64,000 nt of DNA from Syncephalastrum monosporum B8922 (taxonomy: Eukaryota > Mucoromycota > Mucoromycetes > Mucorales > Syncephalastraceae). Location of the stretch: assembly GCA_000697355.1 (NCBI GenBank), contig JNEN01001212.1, positions 434,001-498,000 of the forward strand, given 5' to 3'. The notes below the pieces were generated by a model. That model was not told the DNA's origin. It ran no database searches and saw only the letters and a program-made list of their open reading frames with translations. The translations under genes were made by a program, and so were the position numbers. Positions 44,284 to 56,104 of the stretch are shown here, one piece after another (positions within the stretch are counted from its first letter, which is position 1; every line of letters starts with the position of its first letter).

Positions 44284-44709
44284 CACTGTTTGACGATGCG
44301 AAGCGAGTCGCACCCCTTGTCAGGATACATACAGGGAACTGTAAATACGTACAATCGTTATGTACCTGCTTAAACTAATATCTTTTTTACACAGATTCAA
44401 GTCATATAGTGCGTCATACTGTCCATCCCATATCAGCGAGGATACTTATATGAAGGACACATTCATCCTCGTACCCAAGATTTATCATATCAATGATGCA
44501 ATAATATGAACAGAAGAGCAAGTAAAAAAAATAAAAAACACATCTATCAGCACGACAATTGATAAAGTTTAAATGTAGAGCAACTGGTGAAGTGAAAGAT
44601 TCGACCGCACAGAAAAAGAAGTTTGATGAAACCAGCCGTGGTAGAAAAGAAGACTTAAGTGTGCACACCTGTGATGGTCATAAGAACAAACTGTTATGTG
44701 ACTTGGAAT

Positions 44710-45650
44710 GCAAACCGCCCAGATCAAGCAAAAGTGATGACCTTGACCTGGCTCCTTACTCGTGTCGAACAGCAAATCAGTAACCTGCGACAGACGTTGC
44801 AGAGATTGCCGCATTGCGTGCAGGCAAGATCTAGAGAGATAAAGGGGAGAATGACGCCAATTTCCTCAAACGAAACACCGTTGCCCCAAGATATACAACG
44901 ATCAACCTCCCCGCTTCAGGACGAGATCACAGGCTCTATGGTTGTAAGCAATACTGCCAAGTGTAAATTGGCAAGTGCTTATTATGCACAATTATACCCA
45001 CTTGACGACGACGCTTTCACATCGACTACCTACTACCTCGCTCTTAACACATGTTCCGCATCAGACCCTGTCTGCACGGGAAGAGCACTCACTGCTACGT
45101 CCCTTTTCCATCGGTGAGCTTCGCGATGCAGCCAGACATAGCCCGCGTTGCAGCGCACCAGGCATTGATGGCCTGCCATACGAACTCCTACTCCTGATAT
45201 TTTTTTCATGTCTCATTCCGGTGGCCCTGGCCGTCTACAATGCCGCCCTCCAACAAGGCACGACACCTCGAAGCTGGCGCCAGACACAATGACGCTTCTA
45301 CCCGATAGAGAGAACTCGTCTTTGCTAAAGAACTGGCGCCCCATCTACCTGATCAGCATAGACGCCAAAATTTTCACGCGTCTGCTCAATAGTCGGCTAT
45401 TGCTACTCGCGTCTCAACTCATCTCTCAACGGCAAATTGGCTTTATGCCCAAGTCAGCATATCTCCACTCATGGCATGCTCGTCAATATCCTCATGGACC
45501 ACGCCCAACGAACGCGTACACCCGTCGGCCCTTTGGCGTGCTCATTGGCGGCTAGTTTTTGATGACGTGCCTTTTTCCTACTTTCATGTCCACAAATCCG
45601 CTGACAGCCTTATCGACACGGTTATGGCTGAACACGTCTTGGACGATCTT
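44710..45650 (+). mobile_element. Truncated, frameshifted LINE-type (non-LTR) retrotransposon reverse transcriptase
   Basis: Four consecutive pieces in different frames read as one element: a coiled N part (RVEQQISNLRQTLQRL) and KLASAYYAQLYPLDDDAFTS up to about 45065; then FSIGELRDAARHSPRCSAPG followed by IDGLPYELLL to about 45200; then LLKNWRPIYLISIDAKIFTR and LISQRQIGFMPKS to about 45470; then a short decayed stretch to about 45650. APGxDGLPYELL, LKNWRPI.L...D.KIFT and ...Q.GFMP are conserved motifs 1-3 of non-LTR reverse transcriptases. The catalytic Y/F-x-DD box is not found, so the copy is truncated inside the RT domain. Frameshifts at about 45.07-45.11 and 45.29 kb show it is a pseudogene. 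No endonuclease domain or poly-A tail was located. Confidence 0.85.
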
Positions 45651-46293
45651 GCTTAAAATTAGCCCCGCTTTTGCTCGCTCACCTTCCGCCTTGCTTTCTT
45701 TCTCTTTTCCGACTCCTACTGCGGAAAGATCCTTAGTTTGTATTATGTTGTTCTGCTTTTCTATCCTTCGTCGCAAGTCTGTGCGCCCGCTTCTTCAATA
45801 TAGTCAAATGACGCGTACGGACAATAAACTCAGTCTTTCTAAAGGAAAAAATGATTCGCACGACCGAGCTTCTACATCTTTTACCAGCTATTGTTTTGAA
45901 AAGACTCTTATGTAATTTGCAATCCGCTAATGGAGATTGATTTTGCTTCGACGACAAAACCCACGTAGATGACCAACATCATTTTCTTTCCATCAGGCGA
46001 CGAATTTCTCTCTGAGTCAACGTCATTCTACTTTTGGGAAGTGTGATATAAAAACATATGTGACACCGCCAAATAATTCTATGGGAGGAGTGACAATTTC
46101 TTGCGACTGACTGTATTGTACATCAGCACGTCGGTCAGCAAAAACGTCAATCTGTCAATGAAAGTATTGTAGCGCTTGCCTTGCTTTGCTTTGCTCTGCT
46201 TTCCTTTTTCTTCTCTCTACTTTATTTTCTCTGTTCTTCTGCTACTGCTACCACCGTAGGATCCTTTTTCTTCTCCCTTCCCCTTTTTTAACT
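45651..46293. promoter_or_regulatory. Upstream region of the Rho GTPase gene
   Basis: No gene seen. The last 120 bases (46170-46293) are the CT-rich leader, including a TTGCTTTGCTTTGCT repeat. Confidence 0.45.
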
Positions 46294-47228
46294 ATGCCTC
46301 GTATCTTGCGCAAGAAACTTGTATTTATCGGTGATGGTGCTTGCGGCAAAACCAGCCTGCTGATCGTCTATCAGAACGGCCGCTTCCCGCAGGTACATAC
46401 AAACGCATCCCTACAAACACATCCCACACAGTATACAAACAAACAACACATATATGCGCTCTCATGAATAACGTGTATCTCACTATGTTAACCATGCATG
46501 ATTCATGTCAAAAGAAGTATCTGCCCACCGTCTTTGAAAACTACATCACCCGTCTCGACCTGCCGAACAACAAAAAGGTCGAGCTCGCGTTGTGGGACAC
46601 TGCGGGTCAGGAGGACTACGATCGACTGCGGCCACTTTCGTATTACGAGACCGACGTTGTCCTAATTTGCTATGCAGTAAACAACCCCATTTCCTTTCAG
46701 AACGTTCGTGACAAGGTAAACTCGCTCGCCACCAGAGTTCTGTCTCCTTTATTGCTTTTTCTGCGACTGTTTCTAAAAGCACAATGGATGATTGCATAAT
46801 TTCAGTGGCTTCCAGAAGTCAAGCATTATTGTGGTAGCAACGTCGCTCGCATACTAGTCGGCCTCAAGACCGATCTGCGCACCAAAGCGGCCTCCTCCTC
46901 CACAGAAAGCAACATGGCCACGACAAGCAACGTGAGCAGCAGTAATGAGGATGATGTGTCTTGCATCATATCGTTTGAACAGGTACTATTTTTTTTTTTT
47001 TTTTTCAGGGAAAAAAACAAAACAAGAGAAAAGAGGTCCGATTTTATCATTGATACTGTACCTAACCTTATTGTGCAGGGTGCAGCACTGGCGAAAGAAA
47101 TCAAAGCAAAATATTGCGAATGCAGCGCCAAGGAGAATCTCCATGTCGACGACGTTATCCGCACCGCCGCACATGCAGCTGTGAAACCCAAGACACTGCT
47201 CAAGAAACGTTGGTGTCGTATCTTGTAA
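46294..47228 (+). CDS. Rho-family small GTPase
   Basis: Four exons: 46294-46392, 46515-46715, 46806-46982, 47079-47228; all phase 0, 208 residues. G1 P-loop [10 protein letters not shown] (residues 13-22), switch [12 protein letters not shown] with the effector Thr38, switch [22 protein letters not shown] (from residue 61), base-recognition GLKTDLR (Leu in place of the usual Asn/Thr, as in some Rho4-like proteins), and G5 ECSAKE. It ends in CRIL, a CaaX box with a final Leu, predicting geranylgeranylation and membrane attachment. A Ser/Asn/Asp-rich segment (residues about 142-170) replaces the ordinary Rho insert helix and makes the loop about 12 residues longer than in RhoA. The ATG follows a CT-rich leader. 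Roles in actin and cell-wall growth are family knowledge. Confidence 0.94.
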
Positions 47229-48201
47229 CGTCGTTTATATAATTCATCCCAAGCACCGTTCCATACAAACACCTCACACAACTCTCCTTCCGCCCACGTT
47301 CATCCCACATTGACAGCCATTATAGTAGTAGCACACGACATTTATTAACATCATGTACACACCACCTACGCACACAACTCAAACGTCATATTTATTCCAG
47401 CAAAGCATTTTCTCTCCCCTCATCCTTTAGTATTGCCATCTTAAGCCATCTATCTAGTTCACTATCCCTTTTTCTGTCTTTTGTTTTGTATACACTTGCA
47501 TCGCCACGCGGAAAATACATATAAAAAACGCGCGCACTTGTACGATATCAAGTGCATACACCCCAACTGCTTATTGGTTTGACAGCACACGTGGTGGAGA
47601 TAAAACAAAAGTGCTGCACGCTATCGACTTTACTAAACTGTCCCCCTTCCCTCTTTGATCGCTTCACGGAAACGCTTCCGGTCCTGTGAGGTCTTTTTTT
47701 TTCGGGACCCGCCAGGCTTTATTTGTTATGCAGGTGATTACAAGTCTCGGTGCATCTTTCTGTCCCTGTCCTGCGTCACCAATAATCCCAGTTACAGTAC
47801 CAGCATTGGATGACCGATCTAACTTCACCGTAAATGATCCAGGGCTCCCTTTGTAAGCCAGTCATTCCGAGGTTCAATAGGGCTAAAAAAACCCTCAGTG
47901 TTGCACCAGAAAAAAAAAATAGAAAAAATAGGATGTCTTTTTATTTCCAGGGCCAGGCGGCGTGCGATATGACAAAATGCAGACACTATTATGCGACAGT
48001 GGATGAAGGCCACGGACAAATAGAAGCCAAGAGCAACAAATGAAACGAAGGGGTCCTTGCATCGAGGGCTTTACTGTAGGAATACGCTGGCGATAAAATC
48101 TCACTTCCCCGCTTTTTGTTCTTGTTTCATTTCCCCATGGTCGACACACGAGTGCTTTTGGCATTTGCTGACATTTGTGTTCCCTTGCTGTTATCTCAAA
48201 G
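47229..48201. other. Intergenic, no supported gene
   Basis: 3' flank of the Rho gene (CT-rich to about 47480), then mixed sequence. A branch-like CTGAC and a pyrimidine tract ending TCTCAAAG at 48201 could be the 3' end of an intron that leads into the coding-like segment at 48202. Confidence 0.4.
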
Positions 48202-48395
48202 ACGAACCTGGCCCGGAATTAGAACGGGACAAAGGCTGCACTGTTCTCGTTGACGATGTGTATGCTCCGGAACCTCACCTTCTGGACGTTCAAGACGCTC
48301 AAGACGCGTATAAAACCTGTCTCTTATACACATCTAGCACCTATCACAACTTTATACCCCGACATATGGCTGACGGCCATGCTGCAGCGCGATAG
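48202..48395 (+). pseudogene. Coding-like exon fragment interrupted by an adapter sequence
   Basis: After an acceptor-like CTCAA AG the frame reads DEPGPELERDKGCTVLVDDV, then YAPEPHLLDVQDAQDAYKT, crosses the 19-bp adapter as LLYTS and continues STYHNFIPRHMADGHAAAR to a TAG. Codon content and acidity resemble genuine protein, but the family is unknown, no start or upstream exon was found, and the adapter shows that the assembled order may be wrong here. Confidence 0.35.
48317..48335 (-). other. Exact Tn5/Nextera mosaic-end (sequencing adapter) sequence
   Basis: CTGTCTCTTATACACATCT is the exact 19-base complement of the hyperactive Tn5 mosaic end used in tagmentation libraries. A chance 19-base match in 64 kb is of the order of one in several million. 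The translated LLYTS / SYTHL signature is the well-known trace of this contaminant. It is best read as an untrimmed adapter carried into the assembly, possibly at a false join. Confidence 0.95.
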
Positions 48396-49429
48396 ACAGA
48401 GGCTGTGCCATTTAGCAACAGCTACAGCCCTGTTTTCTAGATACCCTTGTAGACCAAATATGGAAACAAAAGCAAAGAATATTTAAGAGCCTTTAAGTGA
48501 GAGTTTCTGAAGAAACTTTTGAACGGGAGCTTTCTTGAAAAAAAAAGGGGCCACATTTTTCAACGCGAAACACTGTGTCCCAGAAGACATCTTTGACGGC
48601 TGAGCCTCAATTTTTATCCCGCCCCACCTCGAAGAAAAAAAAAACTTTAATGCCATGTGGCCTTTTTAATAGGAGGTGTCGACTGTACTTGCAAGCCAAC
48701 AAGTTTGGTTCTTCATCCAATTAGTCGCATAGACACTTTCGTTGGGACATAATTGAGGACATAGGGACAAGCCCTACAGCAAAATCATTCCTTGAGAGGG
48801 CCGTTATCAAAAGGACACCTGTCCTCATTTCTTGACATGTTGTTTGTGATACAAGAAAAATAAAGCATACTATCTTGTTGATCATGGAAACTTTCTAATG
48901 ATGCATTCTTTTATTCATTCTCGCTCAAGTAAAGGTGTATCTTCTGACTGGTCAACCCACAGCGGCAGTTTCAGGGCAAACAATCGCCTCCCAGGTACGA
49001 ATAGCAAAAACCAGAAACCGCTGAAAACGTGGGAGAGATTATCTATCGTTTTTGGGCCCCATCCTCCCCTGGCCATTCCCCGCCCCCCATCCAGTCTGTC
49101 TTCCTCTGTCTTATGATTAAAGCATGCGATTGGTGGCGCTCCCAGTTTACCCGGTTGCACGAACGGCAGTGAAGGAAAAAAAAAAGATGCAGCGGAAGGC
49201 AGACAATTGGGTATCTTTAGATATAACCCAGCTTGTTTGCCCTGGATCGGCGTACTGCACCTTGTGGCTGTTAAACTCTGCACGTGTTATCCTGACACAA
49301 CAATATTTTCTTAGGTAAATGCTGTGTCGCGCTGTATTGCGGAAAAAAGAAAAACAAACAATGGGGTAAGGTGGTATAGCTACAAATATGGTACATAAAG
49401 AGGGGTTGATGAAGGAAGGGCGGGGTTCT
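48396..49429. other. Intergenic, no gene seen
   Basis: Mixed sequence with short poly-A and poly-G/C runs; the right end is the 3' flank of the minus-strand SIP5-like gene. Confidence 0.5.
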
Positions 49430-50614
49430 TTAGGCGGCCTCGCGAGGGACGGTGGCGATGTAAAAACGTTCATAATTGGACATGGCCAAGGGCTCATAAT
49501 TTGTGGCCATAAGGAGGTCTTGTACGCTATGAACAAGTGAAGACAGGTCTGGGCACGGGGTGGCAGGTTCGGTCGCTGATGCGTCGGAAGCCGAGGTGTG
49601 GCGTCTGACCGGTGGATCGGGTCGTACAACGACACGACGGGTGCTGCCGCTGCCGGAGAGACCAGAGTGTCGATACTGTCTGTAGACATTCGGCGTTATA
49701 TTTCGTTCAAGCATGCGATGCCAGTCGGGTCGCACTTGATCTAGTATAGTGCCAGGTGAGTGCGTGGTACGCGTGTAGCTTTAAAGTCTGTTATGAGATC
49801 CATACCCACAAGGACCACATCGGGGTCGTTGGGACCCAGGTACTTGCGCCGACGTTCGCGATAGACATCAAAACTAAGGTCCTGGCGACGACTGGAAAAT
49901 TTCTATTTTTTTCCACAAAAATTTTGAGTGGGTGATGTTCACAAAGTGCGAGTGTTTCTTTGTACCTCGTATTTCTTGCTAAAGGGCGGCGGCATGTGAA
50001 TCACGCCAAAGTTGGGTTGCACACAAAAGGGGCAGGAAGGCGGGACCATGGGTGCGTCCGCGGATCGCTTCAGCTGCAAGAAGCATTCGGTGCAAATGGG
50101 CTTATCGCAGCAGCGCGAGTAATTTATGCATGCAGGGTAGTACTATACAGGTTGAGTCGTTTTCAGTCTTATGTGTGTGAGAATCCAGCCAAATAGCACT
50201 CACGAGGAAGCAGATGGGACACTCGACGGTATTTTCATATAACCAGCGCCGCTTGTCTGCACTGGTGAGTAGCACAGGACTCTTGGTTGCGGTGGCAAGG
50301 TTTTTCACCGTGTCCAGACCGGGTATTTTTGAGTCCTTGGCATAATCGTCATTGTGATTTGAAGGAGGCTCCGATAGGCCTAAATTAATGCAAACACGCG
50401 TTCACACATGAATTCCTGTCTCGGCAGCAGCAAGATAGCACCTACCTGGATAGAAAGGAGCAAGAAGACCATTTCGTATGAACCGTTTCAAGGCAGCGCA
50501 GTCGTAGTGTGTGTCGGCAAAGGTGTGAATGCCGCGTGGCACTACGAAGCCCAGATCGACCTGCTCCGTCTTCTCATGAACCAAAGGGAGCGATTTCGAA
50601 ATGGAAGAGCCCAT
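49430..50614 (-). CDS. SIP5-like zinc-binding protein
   Basis: Five exons on the minus strand: 50614-50446, 50379-50204, 50142-49966, 49902-49806, 49740-49430; 309 residues. The centre carries the RING-like cysteine array of the fungal SIP5 family: C110-P-I-C113[28 protein letters not shown] and CPFC, with the split between exons 2 and 3. The N-terminus [12 protein letters not shown] starts with Met-Gly-x-x-x-Ser, a possible N-myristoylation signal. After the zinc region a basic [18 protein letters not shown] segment and a Ser/Thr/Pro tail follow. Yeast Sip5 interacts with the Snf1 kinase and Glc7 phosphatase in the glucose response; function here is by similarity. The acceptor of exon 4 (AATAG|AAA) was chosen over a nearby TCCAG because only it keeps the frame. 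Confidence 0.88.
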
Positions 50615-53381
50615 GTTGAAAATGTGGGGAAAGAGGGGTGTTTTTCAGAGAGTCCACTGAAGCGGTCCGTATTTATAGATCAAAGAAGGAGGAGAACAAG
50701 AGAGAGAACAAGAGTGTGCGAGTAAAAAAGAGAGAGGAAAAAAAAAAGGACAATGCATCACCTGTGGGGGGGTTCGTGCGCGTCGGCTATTTTCGAGTCG
50801 TGTCACCTCAGTGTGACTCGAACTCACCCGCTGATCACTTTGCGTTGAATTCATTTGTCAGCTCTGCTGCACATAATCCTGTACGCCCCGCTTCTTCACC
50901 CACGCCCTGCTCACCATTGGTCCTCTGCCCTTGTCAGATTTACCAGTTCCTGCTTCCATTCTTTCCTATTATGTTCTTTTTCAAGAAGTATTTTTTTCCC
51001 ATATCCCCCTGTCAAAAATAACCATCTTTTATCCTCCGTCTGTACCTGAACAACCAAAGATTTTTGTGTGGATGCCCCGCACAGCCCGCCTTCGAGAGAA
51101 GGTTCCAGGTTCTACGCTTGTGACAGAAGAGAGGTGTGACTTACTGCTGCGGAAAACCTTATGGCGTGATCGAGGTCGCCCATTATTCGTCGTCCTTTTC
51201 CAAGTCGATCGACACAGAATGACATCCAAAAGCAGACTTGCCCCCCTTCGTGTCAGTAACAGTATACGATTCTTTGATTTGTAAGCTGCCAACCGCAGGT
51301 GTTCGTATCAAAACGAGATAGATGTTATGATGCCTCTCATATTATCACAGCTGCGCACATACGCTGAGTACTGTATGGCTTTCTCCCACAAAGTCTAGTA
51401 TGACAGACCCTGTGCTTTGCAGCTCAGCATTCATGATACATGAACTCCAGCCTTGGTAGGTGCTAAATAGCTAGAGCTCGTAGCAAATGTGCGCGTAATG
51501 CTGACGTGCTTGAGATGACAAAAGTATTACTTCCATTGTGCGAGGCTTCACCCGTTTAGTAATCTGACCACAAATGGATCAGAAACGACGCGATAAAGCC
51601 CATGGGATGTGAACATAGCAAGCGTCGATCATATGCAACGACATGGCATCAGATTAACATGATGTAAATGGCATGTGTGCTGTATCCCTATACACGTGCA
51701 CATTTTGTATCTGTTATTGTGTTGCAGAAAATTAATGTATGCAGACATTTTGAGGATACTGTTACCTACGATCTATGTCATGCAGTGTTAAAGCAAATCA
51801 GAGTGCGATGAGGTTTTCAATCACGTATGTTGTAACTCTTATAATGTATGACATACTTTGCACTGGTGGCAACTATAGAGTATTACTTGCTGAGCATATG
51901 CACTATCATTGCCTGATTGATGATTCATAGGATCCTCCTCCTACGTGCGTAGAGAGTGAGGAATTGAGTGTGCAACTTTGCACGACCTGATAAGCATCAA
52001 GTTAAAGACAGAGTCATATATGAAGTAGGACAATACCAAGTTGTCGGGCAGCGTCAACCTAAAATGCCACTATCAAAGGCTATCAATTGATAGCATAATA
52101 GCTCTTTATTATGAATCCCCGCGCAGAACACAAGCGTTTTTATAGTTCAGTGTATGATCTCCAAAGCTGTTGTCAATGTTGCCGCCCATGTTTCCCCCCC
52201 CCCGAACCCCAAGAGTACGCACCTGAGCTTTAGTTTGAAGCCTTATTTGCATAGGTCATATCGTGTAGAATTATGGATCGTGCAGTGTATATTACCATTG
52301 ATCATGAAGGCGAATATGGATATATGAATAGGCAGAGCTCTCTCGTAGAGACAGGAGTTAGGGAAAAAAAAGGAAAGCTTATATCCTCGTTACAGAGCGC
52401 GTACATAATTGACAAGAAGGTATATAGGCCGTTCCTCACATGACTACCGCCTACCACCAAATTGTTGTCATGCACTGCTATTGAAATGAGGGAACACGAA
52501 TATCTTCCCTCTTGCTCATGCAATGCGAGGTGGAGAAACGAGAAACCTGAATAGAGAAACTTATATTCACACGTGTTGCTGCCGTCTTGAGCTGCATTTA
52601 ACAGGTTAATGATCTTGCCAAGCTCGTGCTCTGTTCTACCTGCAATGGTAGGCTTATTATTTTTGTGGCGTGGTGAAGGTCACTTCAGAGGTCCGATCGA
52701 TATTTATATCCATCCTTGCTATGCATGAATTTTAAAATAGTCGTCAGCGTATGTCAAATCCTCATTCTTGTTATGTCCTAACCAAGCCAATGGAAAAGAG
52801 ACAGACACCTGTAGTCTACAGAAATTAGCGCGAAACTGGGGCCATCCCTCGACCGCATGTGATCGATGGCAACCAGAAATTTAGGCTGGTAGACAGCTGT
52901 ACTGTGTACACAGTGTACATTATAAAGGATGCGACATACACAATAAGGATACCCCTGAATCGGTACCTAAAGCAGGATAATGGCTGCAATGGATGAGCCA
53001 TATTCGAAGGGAAACCAGACAACCAAAAGAGAAAGAGAGAGTAATTTAAAGCACTCACGGCTACAACATAACAACAGGCTACAAAAATGTCGAAAGAAAA
53101 GGCACCCTCAGACGTTTCACACAGCCAAGGACACAGCATGTCATACGCCGGACGAGGGATACACCATGTGACAGAATTAACCACTTCCCTATTTTCAGGG
53201 CTCCTTTGCGTGCGTCTTTTCTCTTTTATCGGTTTTCAGAAACGAACTGGACTGGATAGATACAACACATGCGTAAAGGTATGGCAACATGCGCGGAAAT
53301 CCAACTCAACGTGGTGCGTGTGCAACCTCAATCGCCCAACTCACCCCCCTCCCTCCTTTCTGTGTTTTTTCTTCATTCTTC
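50615..53381. other. 2.8-kb intergenic region, no gene seen
   Basis: Leader of the SIP5-like gene on the left (GA-rich plus strand to about 50750), then AT-rich sequence with short frames only. A poly-C run lies at about 52194-52203. The last 60 bases are the CT-rich leader of the CBS-PB1 gene. A tRNA-like GAGTTCGAGTC at about 50815 (minus) did not fold into a tRNA. Confidence 0.5.
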
Positions 53382-55013
53382 ATGTCAGTCGTCTCGACGC
53401 ACAGCAGCAGAAGGTCGGGCCGGCCCCACAGCTCCCTGAGCACCCAGCACGAAACCTCGTCCACCCTCGACGTCCACGCCACGTCCAGCCGCCAACGTAC
53501 ATCCAAGAAGGATGAGGTACCGTCCACGTGCTCGTTGATTACGGCCACTCTCATTCATACTTTTCCCTTTTCTTTTCTTTTCTTTTTTTCTCAATGGCGT
53601 TATTAGGCCATTCGAAAGAAGCTCGAACAGGAAATCTCAAAGAAGCGGGGTGGACAGAGCCGTATCCGCCACACGAAAAAGATTGCCGGCACTGTCTCGG
53701 CCCTGCGTCCTGCTCAGGCCTTGACCATTCGAGAAAACATTCTCGTCATTGAAGCGGCCCAGCTGATGGCCGCCAAGCGCAGTGATTGTGCTCTCGTCGT
53801 CGACGAAGACGAGCACCTCTCTGGCATTTTCACTGCCAAGGACCTCGCTTATCGTGTTGTCGCTAGCCATTTGGATGCTGGGTAAGGATGACAAGATTTG
53901 AAATAAGAAAAGGATAATTCGAGAAAAACAACAACGACAAAGAAGCTTCCTTCGATGTTGGAATCGACACTTACCGAGTGTTTTAGCTCAATCACGGTCG
54001 CTGATATCATGACGAAGGGACCCATGTGTGTCACTGCCGACACGTCGGCCCAGGATGCCCTGAACCTGATGGTCTCTCGCGGCTTCCGTCATTTGGTAAT
54101 CCTTGTTTATTTTGCTGCGCCATTTCCCCCTGTACTGACAAACAGGAACAGCCTGTCTGCAACGAAGAGGGCGATATCTTTGGTCTTCTAGACATCACCA
54201 AATGCCTGTATGAGGCCTTGAACAAGATGGAACGCGCCTTTGGCTCGTCCCGCAAGCTGTACGATGCGCTGGAGGGTGTCGAACGCGAATGGGCCAACAG
54301 CCCTGTCCAATTCGTCCAGTACATGGAAGCCTTGCGCGACAAGATGTCCTGCCCGGACCTGACCACCGTCCTTGACCACCAAGGCCCGGTCCAGGTCTCG
54401 CTCAAATCCAACATTCGCGACATTGCCAAGCTGATGAAAGAATATCATACCACGGCTGTTCTCGTGATGGATCACGGTGCGCTGGCAGGCATATTTACGG
54501 TGAGAACATGCAACACTTCACGTTTGAATGATTGGAAAACTAAACTGAAGGAAACAAAAAAAATTTTTTTTAGTCCAAGGACATTGTGTTGCGGGTCATT
54601 GCAGCCGGTTTGGCTCCCGAAACGTGCTCGGTCGTGCGCGTTATGACACCCCACCCTGATACGGCCGAACCGTCGACGAGCATCCTGGACGCCCTGAAAA
54701 AGATGCATGGTAAGGCCGATCTTGCATGGAACGCGCGTGTTTAAGCGCGTGTGTGTATTGTATTGTATTGTGTGTATTGAACCTTGATTACCGTACCTTT
54801 CCATAGATGGCCATTACCTGAACTTGCCTGTTGTGGACGACGAAAAGCAGATCATTGGGCTGGTCGATGTCCTGCGGCTGACGTACGCGACGCTGGATCA
54901 GGTAAGGAGCAGGAAGAATAAGAAAATAGGGTTGGTGTGGTGGGTATGGCTGGCGTGGCTTTAAGCTTTAGCTTGAGCCATGCTTCTCGGATGTATTGGT
55001 TATTGACACCCGT

Positions 55014-55060
<47 letters not shown>

Positions 55061-56104
55061 GTATGTGTGTATGTACGTATGTATGCTTATGTGTATGCTT
55101 TTACTTTTTAGATCCAAAGTATAGAAGGGAACGCGGGTGAGGGTGGCAAGTTCTGGAACAGCCTTGTCGCTGGCGATCATACAGAAACGGAGTCGGCGAT
55201 ATCGGATTCCCTTTCGCAAGCGGCCAACTCGCACATGTTTCAATCGCCCACAAGCCCGCATCCCGACCACCAACGAGCTATATCTCCCAACATCATACCA
55301 AGCCATACCGGGCATGGATACCCCGAGCTGACGCCTGGCGACAGTGCGTCTGTCACTCATGGCGATGAGCGTTCCACTGTTTCATCGCATACGCATGGCA
55401 CGTTCTCTTTCAAGTTTAATTACGGCGGCAAGACCCATCGGTTCCGTTCCGAGTACTCTAGCTATGCTGCACTCCGTGAAACCGTGCGCCAGAAGATCAT
55501 GACTGAGCATCTCTCGCTGTCCCAGTCCTATGTGAACGTACCCAGCGAAGCCGAAGAGGATGACAGCTGGTTGACGATCGCCTACCTCGACGACGAGGAT
55601 GATCAGGTTTTGATGGCTTCCGACGCCGATGTCGAGGATGCGGTCAACCTCGCGCGCAAGCTGGGCCAGGACCGCGTCCGCTTGTTTGTCCAGGACGCCT
55701 TGCTGCTCAAACAGCAAGAAGAACAGGCGGCTGCTGAAGCGGCGGCGGCGGCGTCAGCCGCAGCTGCGGCCGCAGCTGCAGCAGCGGAAGAAGCCGCGAC
55801 GGCCTCCTCCTCCACTGCTTTGGACGTGCCACCCGGCCAGCCTACCATTTCCGTCGTCGACAGCGACCGTCCTAAGAGCCGCGCACTCACCGACGCGGAC
55901 GAAGCAAGTGCGGACGAGGCCGAAAGCGACGACGCCTCATACATGCCCAAGCGCCGTCACCGTGGTAAGCGCGACGTCGCTGCCGAGTACAACTTGCCCA
56001 TCCCGCAAGAGATGCTCCTTCCTGCTGCGATCACTTTTCTGGGTGTGGTGATCCTGGGCGTGTTTACAGTGACTAAACTGACGTCTAGCGACCGCCGCTA
56101 CTAA
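53382..56104 (+). CDS. CBS-PB1 domain membrane protein (Mug70-like)
   Basis: Seven exons: 53382-53516, 53607-53881, 53987-54095, 54146-54499, 54574-54709, 54807-54901, 55112-56104; phases agree, 698 residues. Four CBS motifs form two Bateman modules: first pair about residues 63-185 (LTIRENILVIEAAQLMAAKR, then SITVADIMTKGPMCVTADTS), second pair about 245-365 (VSLKSNIRDIAKLMKEYHTT, VVRVMTPHPDTA, then HYLNLPVVDDEKQIIGLVDV). A PB1 domain follows at about 464-550 (GTFSFKFNYGGKTHRFR), then an Ala/Glu-rich coil and a C-terminal membrane segment (AAITFLGVVILGVFTV, about 674-689). CBS pairs bind adenosine nucleotides; PB1 domains oligomerise. The same architecture occurs in S. pombe Mug70 and plant CBSCBSPB proteins. 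The Met at 53382 follows a CT-rich leader; an upstream in-frame ATG would translate that leader. Confidence 0.9.
55016..55048 (+). repeat. (GT)n microsatellite in CBS-PB1 intron 6
   Basis: About 16 GT dinucleotides followed by GTAT variants fill part of the 210-nt intron, the longest in this gene. Confidence 0.9.

Noticed and set aside
50800..50900. tRNA-like B-box GAGTTCGAGTC on the minus strand
   Set aside because: The T-arm does not pair properly and no matching acceptor stem or D-arm could be placed.
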